The translations under genes were made by a program, and so were the position numbers. A stretch of DNA of 64,000 bases from Gordonibacter urolithinfaciens (GTDB lineage: Bacteria > Actinomycetota > Coriobacteriia > Coriobacteriales > Eggerthellaceae). Position 1 is the first letter of the stretch; each line of letters begins with the position of its first letter. The notes under the pieces were generated by a model. That model had not been told where the DNA came from and did not search any database. It saw only the letters and a program-made list of their open reading frames with translations. Shown here one piece after another: positions 31,999 to 40,530 of the stretch. The stretch lies in NCBI RefSeq assembly GCF_900199375.1, contig NZ_LT900217.1, positions 1,736,001 through 1,800,000 of the forward strand, written 5' to 3'.

Positions 31999-33570
31999 TC
32001 AGTTTTCCTCCCAGCTTTCCACGAAATCGATGAGGTCCTGCTGCTTGTGGATGTCGGTTTTCTGGTAGATCTTCTCTATGTGGGTGCGCGCGGTGTTCTT
32101 CGCGATGTGCAGGTCGCGCGCCACGATGGACAGCGTGCGACCCCGGGCCAGGAACTGCAGCACTTCGCGCTCGCGCGGCGTCAGACCGCACGCCTCGGCC
32201 ACACCTGCGCATTTCTGCTCCAGCGTGAGCTGTGGGTCGGGACGCTCCTCCTGCTCGTCGGTCGGCTTCTCTGCGCGGCGACCGGCACCCTTGATGAGGG
32301 GGATCGAGGATACCACGCTTTCGGGCAGCACGAGGAACGCGATGATCACCAGGCAAAGCACGGCAACCAGCGCAACGGCGCTCAGCTGCAGCACGCCCTC
32401 GTGCACCAGGGGGATCATCACGGCGCTCGCCACGTATCCCGCAGCCATCCCCAGGAACATGTAGGCCACGCCTACGCCGAACACGTACGGCGCGGCGCCC
32501 GGGCCCATGCGCCGCGCGATCTCGCCGAACAACACCCAGGCCAGGATGTCGAACAGCTCGTAGCCCGTGGCGATGAGCAGCACGGCCAGCGGGGCGCGCT
32601 CGCCGAACACGAGGGCGAGTGCTATCAGCCCTCCTATCATCACCGGTAGCGACAGGCGGTAGACGAGCGAGATGTTCATGCGGTCCTTGATGAAGAACAC
32701 CAGCACGAGGAACACGGCTCCCACTACAACGAGGCTGAACGATCCGATCCCTCCCAACAGGTCGAAGGGGTCGTCGCCGGCGATGGGGAAGGCGTCCAGC
32801 ATGCGGACGAGGAACGAGAACACCATGATGGAAACCATGAGCTTCGTTGAGGGCGCGTCGAGGCGAAGGTATCCGTGCGATGCGCGGGCTCGCGAGAAGG
32901 AGGTTCCTCCGCCTTCTCGCTCGGTGGCGGCTTCGCTTTCCTCCGGATCGTCCTCCATCTGGCCTTCTGGCAGCCCCGTCTTCCACACGATGCCGCAACG
33001 GCGGCATTCCAAAGCCAACAGGACGATCGACGCGGCAGGCAACGCGATGAAGGCGATGAGATTTCCGTCGGAGGACATGGCCAGCACGAGACCCGTGACC
33101 ACAGCGGCTGCCGGGGCGCAGGCGAGCGAGAAGTACAGGTCCTGCGCGGCGAAGCGCTCTCCCCACATGACCTGCAGAAGGCCTGCCGCCGCACCTCCCG
33201 TTATGAGTCCGAGCATGAGCAGCGACGCCGAGTCAAGGCAGGTTGCCGCTGGGATGCACAGTGCCGACGACGCCGCAAGGCCCAGCATGATGTCGGTGAG
33301 CCGCTCGTGCATGCGCGGCAAGCTGCCCACGAAGCGCGTCATGACCAAGGCTGCGAGCGCCGCGGCCACGGCGCCGGCCACGAGGAACACCCAATCGGCG
33401 CGCGCCTCGAAGCTCGAGACCGACGCCGAGAGACTGAACACGATCCAGGCCCGGCACAAGCCGAACCCCGCGATGACAATAAGGTAGTCGAGCGAGAACC
33501 GGACGGGTGACGCGCTTGGAGCGCGCTGCCCGTCCGGCGTCGCATCGGCTGCGGACGTCTTGCTTTTCAT
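31999..33570 (-). CDS. LuxR-type regulator with twelve-helix membrane domain
   Basis: 523 residues behind a GAGGGGA ribosome site. About twelve hydrophobic helices fill residues 25-430, with a charged loop at 205-240 (EDDPEESEAATEREGGG). The cytoplasmic C-terminus carries a LuxR/NarL HTH: LTPREREVLQFLARGRTLSI, then VARDLHIAKNTARTHIEKIY, then QKTDIHKQQDLIDFVES. Proteins of this layout are abundant in Eggerthellaceae and usually sit beside respiratory reductase genes, presumably sensing the substrate through the membrane part. This one is divergent from the flavoprotein reductase (33954), its likely target. Confidence 0.92.
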   Translation of the reverse strand: MKSKTSAADATPDGQRAPSASPVRFSLDYLIVIAGFGLCRAWIVFSLSASVSSFEARADWVFLVAGAVAAALAALVMTRFVGSLPRMHERLTDIMLGLAASSALCIPAATCLDSASLLMLGLITGGAAAGLLQVMWGERFAAQDLYFSLACAPAAAVVTGLVLAMSSDGNLIAFIALPAASIVLLALECRRCGIVWKTGLPEGQMEDDPEESEAATEREGGGTSFSRARASHGYLRLDAPSTKLMVSIMVFSFLVRMLDAFPIAGDDPFDLLGGIGSFSLVVVGAVFLVLVFFIKDRMNISLVYRLSLPVMIGGLIALALVFGERAPLAVLLIATGYELFDILAWVLFGEIARRMGPGAAPYVFGVGVAYMFLGMAAGYVASAVMIPLVHEGVLQLSAVALVAVLCLVIIAFLVLPESVVSSIPLIKGAGRRAEKPTDEQEERPDPQLTLEQKCAGVAEACGLTPREREVLQFLARGRTLSIVARDLHIAKNTARTHIEKIYQKTDIHKQQDLIDFVESWEEN

Positions 33571-33953
33571 GGGCTTCCCCTCGCCATGCCGCGCACGACA
33601 GGGCCGTCGTGCCGCGCGCCTCCCCTTACCCCTGGCCCCATGCCGCTCTCGCAAAATCCCACCCCCGAGCACGCATCGAACGAGCGGCGCGTCTGTGGGA
33701 TACGGGAACCGCTTTCCATCATACGGGCGAAGCCCTTCGGCATCAATCGGATCGATAATGTGAGAGGGGCACATCACGCCTGATCAAAAGTTGATAATTG
33801 GTTAAACATGACAATCACACCGATCATCTGGTGTGCTCGCGGGAAAACGCGCCTAGAATGCGCCTGTTGACGGACGGGCCGTCACCGAGGAGGGGGACGG
33901 TCGATGCGGGGAGCGTCGATCACAGGAGCCCGTCCGGTTCGCAAGGAGGAACC
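33571..33953. promoter_or_regulatory. Divergent regulatory region, LuxR regulator / flavoprotein reductase
   Basis: 383 bp with no gene. The stretch 33756-33830 is AT-rich (TTGATAATTGGTTAAACATG), in contrast to the GC-rich flanks, and probably holds both promoters. The transcript leader of the reductase is about 100 nt. No clear palindrome could be assigned to the regulator. Confidence 0.5.
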
Positions 33954-35606
33954 ATGAGCGAGATTTCACGTCGCAACTTCCTGAAGGGTGCCGCTGTTGC
34001 CGGTGCCGCCGTGGCCGGCTCCGCCGCGCTCGCGGGCTGCTCGTCGGGCGGATCGGCCGCCTCGGGCGACTGGATGCCGAAGTCGTGGGACTACGAGACG
34101 GACGTCGTCGTGGTGGGCTACGGCGGAGCGGGCATGTGGTCGTCGCTCGTCGCGGCCGACGAGGGCGGCTCCGAGGTCGTCATCCTGGAGAAGGCGCCGG
34201 TCGAGGGCGGCGGCAACAGCCGTATCAACAACGGCGAATGGACGGTCATCAAGGACGAGAAGCTGTTCCGCGACTACTGCGTGGCGTTCGGCCACGGCCT
34301 TATCGAAGAGGACATGATCGACGCCTACATCGGCGAGGCTACGAAGCACACCGACTACGCCGACAAGTACGGCATGACCTACGAGGTGGCCGAGAAGGCG
34401 CTCGCCGGCACCATCCCCGAGTACTGGTTCCTGGACGATGGAAAGTACGCGGGCTGCATCGGCGTGTCCAACGTCGAGGGCTTCGGCATGACCACGTTCC
34501 ATGAGCTGGAGGCCAAGCGCGCCGAGCTGGGCCTGCCCATCGAGATCAAGTTCAAGTGCACCGAGGAGCACCTCGTCCAGAATCCCGACACCAAGGAGAT
34601 CGTGGGCGTGCGCTTCCTCGAGGACGGCACCGAGAAGACCATCAAGGCCCGCAAGGGCGTCGTGCTGTGCACGGGCGGCTTCGAGTTCAACGAGGAGCTC
34701 AAGAACACCTACCTGAGCATCTATCCCTTCAAGTTCGAGGGCTGGCAGTACAACACCGGCGACGGCATCCGCATGGTGGAGGAAGTGGGCGCCAAGCTCT
34801 GGCACATGAACATGGTCATCTCCACCACGGCCATGTGGACGCGCGACCCCGACTACGACTTCGCCATCTTCGCCAGCCCGCAGTCCGACGCGTTCTTCAC
34901 GGTGAACCGCCTGGGCAAGCGGTACCAGAACGAGGCCAAGACGGGCGGCACGGCGCACAACGGCTGGCACACCCTCATGTCGTTCAGCGACAAGATCGAC
35001 GACTACGACCGCATCCCGTCGTGGCAGATCTTCGACCAGAAGGGCATCGACGGCGGCCCCATGGGCACGCAGCAGGGCGGCTGGTTCGAGTGCGGCAACT
35101 ACACCACCGACCTGCCCGACGAGATCCGCGCGTGGGACGGCTGGTCCGATGACAACCAGGTCGAGATCGAACGCGGCTGGGTGCTCAAGGGCGATACGCT
35201 CGAGGAGCTGGGCCAGAAGATCAAGGACTTCGACCACTGGATGGACATCGACACGCTCAAGGAGACGTTCGCCGAGTACCAGGCCTTCTGCGACGCCGGC
35301 AAGGACGCGCGCTTCGACCGCGAGCTCACGGCCGAGGAGAACAAGCTCTCCGAGAGCGGCCCGTACTACGCCATCTCCATCTACCCCGGGTCCTGCTCTA
35401 CGCTGGGCGGCCCGAAGAAGAACGTGAACGCCGAGGTGCTCGACCCGGCCGGCAACGTGATTCCGCGCCTGTACGCCGCGGGCAGCTTCGGCAACTTCCA
35501 GGCACACAGCTACGGCATTACCGGCGGCAACAACTCCGAGAACATGGTGTGGGGCCGCATCGCCGGCCGTCACTGCGCCGGCTTGGAGCCTTGGGACAAG
35601 AAGTAG
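33954..35606 (+). CDS. Tat-exported FAD-dependent reductase (fumarate reductase/flavocytochrome c family)
   Basis: 550 residues behind AAGGAGG. A Tat signal SRRNFLKG (R6, R7) is followed by a lipobox LAGC with Cys29, so export and lipid anchoring are likely. The FAD domain begins VVVVGYGGAGMWSSLVAADE, has EKAPVEGGGNSRINNG, then VVLCTGGFEFNEEL, and closes with RLYAAGSFGNFQAHSYGITG and NNSENMVWGRIAGRHCAG. The general family includes fumarate, urocanate and cardiac glycoside (Cgr2) reductases. The active-site Arg/His pattern of true fumarate reductase is not obvious, so the electron acceptor is unknown. The downstream multihaem cytochrome is the expected electron donor. Confidence 0.9.
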   Translation: MSEISRRNFLKGAAVAGAAVAGSAALAGCSSGGSAASGDWMPKSWDYETDVVVVGYGGAGMWSSLVAADEGGSEVVILEKAPVEGGGNSRINNGEWTVIKDEKLFRDYCVAFGHGLIEEDMIDAYIGEATKHTDYADKYGMTYEVAEKALAGTIPEYWFLDDGKYAGCIGVSNVEGFGMTTFHELEAKRAELGLPIEIKFKCTEEHLVQNPDTKEIVGVRFLEDGTEKTIKARKGVVLCTGGFEFNEELKNTYLSIYPFKFEGWQYNTGDGIRMVEEVGAKLWHMNMVISTTAMWTRDPDYDFAIFASPQSDAFFTVNRLGKRYQNEAKTGGTAHNGWHTLMSFSDKIDDYDRIPSWQIFDQKGIDGGPMGTQQGGWFECGNYTTDLPDEIRAWDGWSDDNQVEIERGWVLKGDTLEELGQKIKDFDHWMDIDTLKETFAEYQAFCDAGKDARFDRELTAEENKLSESGPYYAISIYPGSCSTLGGPKKNVNAEVLDPAGNVIPRLYAAGSFGNFQAHSYGITGGNNSENMVWGRIAGRHCAGLEPWDKK

Positions 35607-35626
35607 TCCCGCAACCTGACGACGCC

Positions 35627-35657
35627 GCGCGCCGCGCCCTCCCTCCCTGCGGCGCGC
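35627..35657. terminator. GC-rich hairpin between reductase and cytochrome genes
   Basis: GCGCGCCGC and GCGGCGCGC form a 9-bp stem 20 bp after the reductase stop. A second GC-rich inverted stretch follows (about 35675-35706). No T-run, so it may stabilise the upstream mRNA or partly reduce read-through rather than end transcription. Confidence 0.4.
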
Positions 35658-35730
35658 GAGCGCACTTGCGACCGGGCCCGGTCGGCCGTTTGCGGCCGGC
35701 CGGGCCGCAACCATGATAGGAAAGCTGGCT

Positions 35731-36393
35731 ATGACGAACGAAACGACGAATACCGCCCGCAAGGGCCTCATGGCCTTGGCCGTTGCCGTGGTGGCCTTGT
35801 CCGTGGCGCTGGGCACGGCCGCGGGCTGCGCGCCTAAGCAGGCGGGCGAGGGCGAAGGCCCCGCTAAGGCTCCGAAGGAAGATCCCATGGCCACCCAGCA
35901 GGTAGACTGGACCATGGATATCGATTGCAAGACCTGCCATACGACCGAGACGGAGACCTTGGCCGACGCGCAGTGTCCGCAGGCGTCCGAGCATGGCGAC
36001 CTGGCCTGCAACCAATGCCATACCCTGGAAGCTCCCCTCAAGGAGGCGCACGAGGGTGTGACCTATGCCGACAAGCCCGCCTCTAAGGCCACGGTGGTCA
36101 CGGTGGATGCGGCCACCTGCCAAGATCCGGCATGCCACGGCACGATGGCCGACATGGCGGTGCAGACCGCCGACAACACGGAGTTCAAGGACGAGAAGGG
36201 CAAGGTCCAGAACCCGCACGAGTACGTGAGCAACGAGCAGCATGACGCGAACCCGCCCACCTGCACCGACTGCCATAAGATCCATAGCAAGAACCTGCAG
36301 AAGGATGCCATGATGTGGTGCGCCCAGTGCCATCACAAGGGCGTGTTCCAATGCGGGACCTGCCATGAGCTGCGCGAACGCGAAGTGGCCTAG
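35731..36393 (+). CDS. Hexahaem cytochrome c lipoprotein
   Basis: 220 residues. The start at 35731 has AGGAAAG at the right distance; an ATG six codons earlier is less well placed. Lipobox GTAAGC gives lipidated Cys33. Six haem motifs are present: CKTCH, CNQCH, CQDPACH (the longer C-x4-CH form), CTDCH, CAQCH and CGTCH. Additional His residues (HTLEAP, HEYV, HDAN, KIHS) can be distal ligands. Small exported cytochromes of this kind pass electrons from the menaquinol pool to Tat-exported flavoprotein reductases, as in the Cgr1-Cgr2 pair of Eggerthella lenta. It is in one operon with the reductase upstream. Confidence 0.92.
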   Translation: MTNETTNTARKGLMALAVAVVALSVALGTAAGCAPKQAGEGEGPAKAPKEDPMATQQVDWTMDIDCKTCHTTETETLADAQCPQASEHGDLACNQCHTLEAPLKEAHEGVTYADKPASKATVVTVDAATCQDPACHGTMADMAVQTADNTEFKDEKGKVQNPHEYVSNEQHDANPPTCTDCHKIHSKNLQKDAMMWCAQCHHKGVFQCGTCHELREREVA

Positions 36394-36528
36394 CGCTTGA
36401 ACCTCGCCTTCCCCCGGGCCGCGCTATCCTGCGGCTCCGGCGAAGCGGCCGCGCCCTCGGCGGCCTCGAGGCGGTTGCGACCCTGCGGCCGCCTCCGGCT
36501 GGCTGCCTTGCGGCGGCGAGCCTCCTTA

Positions 36529-36570
36529 GAAGACCCGGCAACCCTCCCTCCCCGCCGGGTCTTCTTCCTT
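36529..36570 (+). terminator. Rho-independent terminator of reductase-cytochrome operon
   Basis: GAAGACCCGGC and GCCGGGTCTTC form a perfect 11-bp stem followed by TTCCTTTTCC, about 135 bp past the cytochrome stop. Confidence 0.85.
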
Positions 36571-36654
36571 TTCCGTGGCCCCCGCGGCGCCCGGGCGGGC
36601 GCCGGCGCGCATCCGTGCTATCATGCATTCGACCAACGACGAGGAAAGACGGTT

Positions 36655-37224
36655 ATGGACGCTGCGAAAATCGAAGCAGGGGTGCGGCTCATCTTGGAAG
36701 GGGTGGGGGAGGATCCCGAGCGCGAGGGCCTGAGCGAGACGCCGGCACGCGTGGCACGCATGTACGAGGAGGTGTTCGCGGGCCTGGAGCAGGACCCGGC
36801 GGAGCACTTCGCCACCACGTTCGACGAGCACCACGAGGAAATGGTGCTGGTGCGCGACATCCCGTTCTACTCTATGTGCGAGCACCATCTGGTGCCGTTT
36901 TTCGGCAAGGCGCACGTGGCCTACATCCCGGCGGCCGACGGGCGCATCTGCGGGTTGTCGAAGCTCGCGCGCCTCGTGGACGTGTTCGCGAAGCGCCCGC
37001 AGGTGCAGGAACGCCTGACCTCGCAGATCGCCGACACGCTCATCGAGCAGCTGCACCCCCAGGGCGTCATCGTGGTGTTGGAGGCCGAGCATCTGTGCAT
37101 GAGCATGCGCGGCGTGAAGAAGGCCGGCGCGAAGACCACCACAAGTGCCGTCCGCGGCGCGTTCGAGCGCAGCCAGGCCACCCGTGCGGAGGCCCTGTCG
37201 CTCATCTTCGCGCGACGAGACTAG
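36655..37224 (+). CDS. folE: GTP cyclohydrolase I
   Basis: 189 residues, the normal length, behind GAGGAAAG. It begins [20 protein letters not shown] and shows [19 protein letters not shown], the zinc/active-site motif [40 protein letters not shown], and [13 protein letters not shown] with the second zinc Cys. It converts GTP to dihydroneopterin triphosphate, the first step to folate. No other folate genes are nearby; the ACT-domain gene follows after a parS site. Confidence 0.96.
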   Translation: MDAAKIEAGVRLILEGVGEDPEREGLSETPARVARMYEEVFAGLEQDPAEHFATTFDEHHEEMVLVRDIPFYSMCEHHLVPFFGKAHVAYIPAADGRICGLSKLARLVDVFAKRPQVQERLTSQIADTLIEQLHPQGVIVVLEAEHLCMSMRGVKKAGAKTTTSAVRGAFERSQATRAEALSLIFARRD

Positions 37225-37280
37225 GGGCTCCACCGCACTTGGCGGCGTGGCCGAGCGGCAAAGCCGCCGAACCGCCGAAA

Positions 37281-37296
37281 TGTTTCACGTGAAACA
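37281..37296. promoter_or_regulatory. parS site (ParB binding), perfect consensus
   Basis: TGTTTCACGTGAAACA, identical to the site at 3937, in the short gap between folE and the ACT-domain gene. Flanked by A and T as at the first site. Confidence 0.88.
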
Positions 37297-37351
37297 TACG
37301 TTCGTTACGAGGTGCGAGGCCGATTCGCGCCACGAGGAAAGGAACCAACCT

Positions 37352-37621
37352 ATGAAATGCGTCATCTCCGTTCTGGGCAAGGATCGCAGCGGCATCGTGG
37401 CTGCCATTGCCACCGCGCTGGCCGACTGCGGCGCGAACATCGACGACATCAGCCAGACCATCCTGGACGACATCTTCTCCATGACGATGCTCACCACCCT
37501 CGACACGGAGAAGGCCGACTTCAACACCGTGCAGGAACGCCTCGCCAAGATCAGCGACGACTTGGGCATGCAGATCATCATCCAGCGCGAGGACGTTTTC
37601 CAGTACATGTACAAGATTTAA
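37352..37621 (+). CDS. ACT-domain protein (UPF0237 family)
   Basis: 89 residues behind AGGAAAGG. MKCVISVLGKDRSGIVAAIA is the classical ACT start (strand, loop with DRxGI, helix). It continues LADCGANIDDISQTILDDIF and SMTMLTTLD, and ends QIIIQREDVFQYMYKI. One ACT domain with no enzyme attached, conserved in length with the UPF0237 family, thought to bind an amino acid or similar ligand. No partner is evident. Confidence 0.93.
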   Translation: MKCVISVLGKDRSGIVAAIATALADCGANIDDISQTILDDIFSMTMLTTLDTEKADFNTVQERLAKISDDLGMQIIIQREDVFQYMYKI

Positions 37622-37708
37622 GATGATTGCCAAGAAGCAGTTATCTTGAATAGAACGCTTAGAGCAAGGTTGAACGGGCGTCTGGCTGCTCCGAAATGAT
37701 CCTCCCAG

Positions 37709-37921
37709 TCAGTCTTCATCAGGAAGGTAGCTTAAAAGATCCATCGGCTGGCACTTGAGCTCTCGGCAAAGGGCGTTTAAGGTAGTGAATCGTACGCACT
37801 TGACTTTTCCTTTCTTGAATCGGGAAAGGTTGGTGGAGGTAATGCCAACCTTGCGCGCGAGCTCGGTCGTGCCCACGCCCCGGGCAGCCATAACGCAATC
37901 TAGCTTGGATATAATGGTCAT
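37709..37921 (-). CDS. Small XRE-family regulator (YozG-like)
   Basis: 70 residues starting MTIISKLDCVMAARGVGTTE. The HTH is MAARGVGTTELARKVGITST, then NLSRFKKGKVKCVRFTTLNA and LCRELKCQPMDLLSYLPDED, typical of 65-75-residue Cro/CI stand-alone regulators. The ORF extends upstream with non-HTH sequence. It is divergent from a second small XRE gene; the 142-bp gap between them probably holds both promoters. Confidence 0.82.
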   Translation of the reverse strand: MTIISKLDCVMAARGVGTTELARKVGITSTNLSRFKKGKVKCVRFTTLNALCRELKCQPMDLLSYLPDED

Positions 37922-38063
37922 GACCGTCACTCTTTTGCTCGCCCGGTTGCAGTTTTGCACTGAGGAAATTGGGATAACCTGTCGTGAACAGTAGCATGTT
38001 GCCAAGTCAAATGCTCACTCAAAGTGATGCACTTATCGTCAAGTGGTGCGCGAGCATGGGTGA

Positions 38064-38288
38064 ATGTCCACTTTACGGGTACAATTCGGCTGGCGAATCA
38101 AGGATCTGCGCGAAGAGCGCGGTCTTTCCCAGCGTGGCTTTGCCGAAAAGATCGGTATGAGCCCCTCCTACCTTGCCGATGTGGAGCGTGGGTCTCGGAA
38201 TATCAGCTTGGACAACATCAAACGTATTGCCGATGGCTTCGATATAAGCGTCGCCGAGTTGATGGAAGTTTTGCGGGAACGCGGTTGA
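38064..38288 (+). CDS. Small XRE-family regulator
   Basis: 74 residues, MSTLRVQFGWRIKDLREERG, then LSQRGFAEKIGMSPSYLADV, then ERGSRNISLDNIKRIADGFD, ending VAELMEVLRERG. All conserved helix-turn-helix positions of the R-x2-R-x3-G-LSQ type are present. The ribosome site is weak. Divergent from the XRE gene at 37709-37921. Its targets are unknown; the pair could be a small regulatory switch or remnants of a mobile element. Confidence 0.85.
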   Translation: MSTLRVQFGWRIKDLREERGLSQRGFAEKIGMSPSYLADVERGSRNISLDNIKRIADGFDISVAELMEVLRERG

Positions 38289-38399
38289 TCTTCTCGTAGC
38301 TTCAGCTTCCCGCCGCTTGTTCTCGAGTGCGATGCGACTGTTCGGCAGAGCGATCCTGAGGCAGGTCGGAAACCCTCGGAACCCTTTGGATGGATTGCC

Positions 38400-39086
38400 T
38401 CACAGCAGCAGTTCCTCGCGGTGGCAGAAGCGAATGCGCTTGCCCATGACCTCGATGTCGCCGGCTAGCTCCATCTCCTTGAGCTGGCGGGTTAGCGAGT
38501 TGCGGTTCACGCAAAGGTACTCGGCGAACTCCTTGCGAGAAAAAGGGATGACGGGGGTGTCCGTACCCTGCTTCTCGGCGAACTTCCGCACGGTCATGAG
38601 TATTTTCGCCCGTAAGCCCCGCTGGCTGAGCACTTCCACCTTGTTTCGAAAGAGGATGATCTTCTCGGCAAAAGAGGTGACGATGTTGCTAAGCACGATC
38701 TGGTCGATTTCCGGATCAGCGCCCCCGGTGGGACGGATGAACGTGCGCAGGTCGATGAAGAGCACGGTGGTGTTGACGCTCGCCTGCACGGTGATGGGGA
38801 CGCGTGGGTAGGAAAGCCAGTTGAACGGCTCACCGTAGAGCTCGCCGGGCCCGATATCGGCGATGATGGACTGGTTGCCCTGGAAGCTCTCGGTCATGAT
38901 CTTCACCTTGCCCTTGAGCAAGAGGCCGCACACCTCGATGGGGTCGCCGGCCACCAACAGGATGTCGCCCCGCTTGAAGGAGCGCGTGTAGCCGCGGTTG
39001 CGTTCGACTAAGTTCTCTATTTGTTCGAGAGTCAAGTTCTTGAACAGCGGTGTTTTCGCCATGAGCTGCAAGTCGGCGTATTTCAT
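38400..39086 (-). CDS. Crp/Fnr-family transcription regulator
   Basis: 228 residues. An N-terminal cNMP-binding barrel (TPLFKNLTLEQIENLVERNR, FKRGDILLVAGDPIEVCGLL, GPGELYGEPFNW) is joined by the dimer helix (IDQIVLSNIVTSFAEKIILF) to a winged helix: IPFSRKEFAEYLCVNRNSLT, then RQLKEMELAGDIEVMGKRI. It lacks the Fnr N-terminal iron-sulphur cysteines, so it is not an oxygen sensor of that type. It lies downstream of the molybdoenzyme operon on the same strand and probably controls it. Confidence 0.92.
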   Translation of the reverse strand: MKYADLQLMAKTPLFKNLTLEQIENLVERNRGYTRSFKRGDILLVAGDPIEVCGLLLKGKVKIMTESFQGNQSIIADIGPGELYGEPFNWLSYPRVPITVQASVNTTVLFIDLRTFIRPTGGADPEIDQIVLSNIVTSFAEKIILFRNKVEVLSQRGLRAKILMTVRKFAEKQGTDTPVIPFSRKEFAEYLCVNRNSLTRQLKEMELAGDIEVMGKRIRFCHREELLL

Positions 39087-39190
39087 CGGTCGTCCTTTCG
39101 CGAGGGGACGAGCGCGGCGAATCGGGTTCGGAAGCGATAGGCTGCGGGCGATCCGGGAAACCGGACACCGCGTCCCGCGTCCATCCTATC

Positions 39191-39226
39191 CGATTGGCCC
39201 GGCGAGGGAGGGCACCGGGCCAATCG
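39191..39226. terminator. Hairpin between nrfD-like and Crp/Fnr genes
   Basis: CGATTGGCCCGG and CCGGGCCAATCG form a perfect 12-bp stem with a 12-nt loop, 38 bp past the nrfD-like stop. Confidence 0.6.
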
Positions 39227-39263
39227 TGTTTGCCAGGGCGTTACCGCCCGGTGGTGGGAAACG

Positions 39264-40526
39264 CTATTGCTCGGGTGCGCTTGCTTGCGAGGCGGGCTCG
39301 CTCCCTATCATGCGGTAGCGGTTTGCGACGAAGGCCAGCACCACGAGCAGAAGGCCAAAGGGCAGCAGCGCCACGCCGACTTCGATGGCGTTCGGAGCAT
39401 AGGCGTAAGTCGAGGCGAACGCCTGCCCGGTAGCGAGGTAGCGTCCCGTGGAAAGCGGGTAGAGCCATTCCACGCCCATCGATGTGACGAGCGAGAACCG
39501 CGAGGTGGCGAATTCGGGATACAGCAGCATAAGGCGATGCACAAGCGTGCCTGCGAGCACGGCGATGCTGCCGGCAATGAGCAGCCCCGATTGCCGCGAA
39601 CCCGCCTTGGTGAAGAACAGCACCATGGCGCCGGCCGTCAGCACGATCTCCAGCAGATAGAGCAAGCCGTACGTGCTGGTGATCGCTTCGAGCAGTGCTG
39701 CCGATTCGCCGCCTCCCGTCCACGCAAGCAGCACGAGCTCAACCGCGACGAAGAAGAAGTGTACGACTAGAGCCACGGCAACAATGCGCGCGATGGTGGC
39801 GAGTCCGTTGGCGTACTCGCTCCAGTGGGCACGCCCGACAACGGCCAGCGCGATGATCAGCACCAGTGCGCCGCCCGACGCCACGGCCATGGCGATGAAG
39901 TCGGCGGGCAGCATGGCGGTGTGCCACCATGGATGTCCGTTTTGCGTGGCGAAGATGAGCGCGGTGATGGTGTGGATGAGAACGGCCACCGGCAGCGCCA
40001 CGAGCGCCACGATGCGCGACCAACGGGCGGAGATAGCGTCGACCTCGTCCTCGGTGCGCCTCGCGATCCAGCCGTTCAGGAAACGCTTGCCCGAGCGCTT
40101 GCAGCCGGGAAGCAGTTGGAAGTACACGCTCAGGAACGTGAGAATCAGATACAGCGTGATAACGACGATATCCCACACGAGCGGCGAAGCGAAGTTCGGA
40201 TGGATGAGCATCTGACCGATGTTCTGAAAGCGGCCCAAGTCCACGATGACCATGCACCCGGCCGCCAGGATACAGGCGAACGCCGTAAGCGAGGCTATCT
40301 TGCCGAACGGCTTCAGCCGTTCCACGTCGAACAGGTAGATGGATGACGAGATGATCATGCCGCCGGCCGCCACGCCCACGAGGAACACGAAGCAGCCGAT
40401 ATAGAAGCCCCAGCTGAACAGGTTGGACATGTTCGTGACCGCCAAGCCTCCGATAAGCTGGTATATCCAGGCGGCGGCGCCTATCACGACGGCCGCGAGC
40501 CCGATGATGAGCGGAATCCGTTTCAT
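39264..40526 (-). CDS. NrfD/PsrC-type membrane anchor subunit
   Basis: 420 residues, about ten helices starting MKRIPLIIGLAAVVIGAAAW. The NrfD signature is seen in SWGFYIGCFVFLVGVAAGGM, LDVERLKPFGKIASLTAF-like text at the second helix, and conserved polar residues in IHPNFASPLVWDI. These proteins bind menaquinol and hand its electrons to the 4Fe-4S subunit without haem. Last gene of the molybdoenzyme operon; it begins 4 bp after the preceding iron-sulphur gene stop, so the three are clearly co-transcribed. Confidence 0.92.
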   Translation of the reverse strand: MKRIPLIIGLAAVVIGAAAWIYQLIGGLAVTNMSNLFSWGFYIGCFVFLVGVAAGGMIISSSIYLFDVERLKPFGKIASLTAFACILAAGCMVIVDLGRFQNIGQMLIHPNFASPLVWDIVVITLYLILTFLSVYFQLLPGCKRSGKRFLNGWIARRTEDEVDAISARWSRIVALVALPVAVLIHTITALIFATQNGHPWWHTAMLPADFIAMAVASGGALVLIIALAVVGRAHWSEYANGLATIARIVAVALVVHFFFVAVELVLLAWTGGGESAALLEAITSTYGLLYLLEIVLTAGAMVLFFTKAGSRQSGLLIAGSIAVLAGTLVHRLMLLYPEFATSRFSLVTSMGVEWLYPLSTGRYLATGQAFASTYAYAPNAIEVGVALLPFGLLLVVLAFVANRYRMIGSEPASQASAPEQ

Positions 40527-40530
40527 GGGA

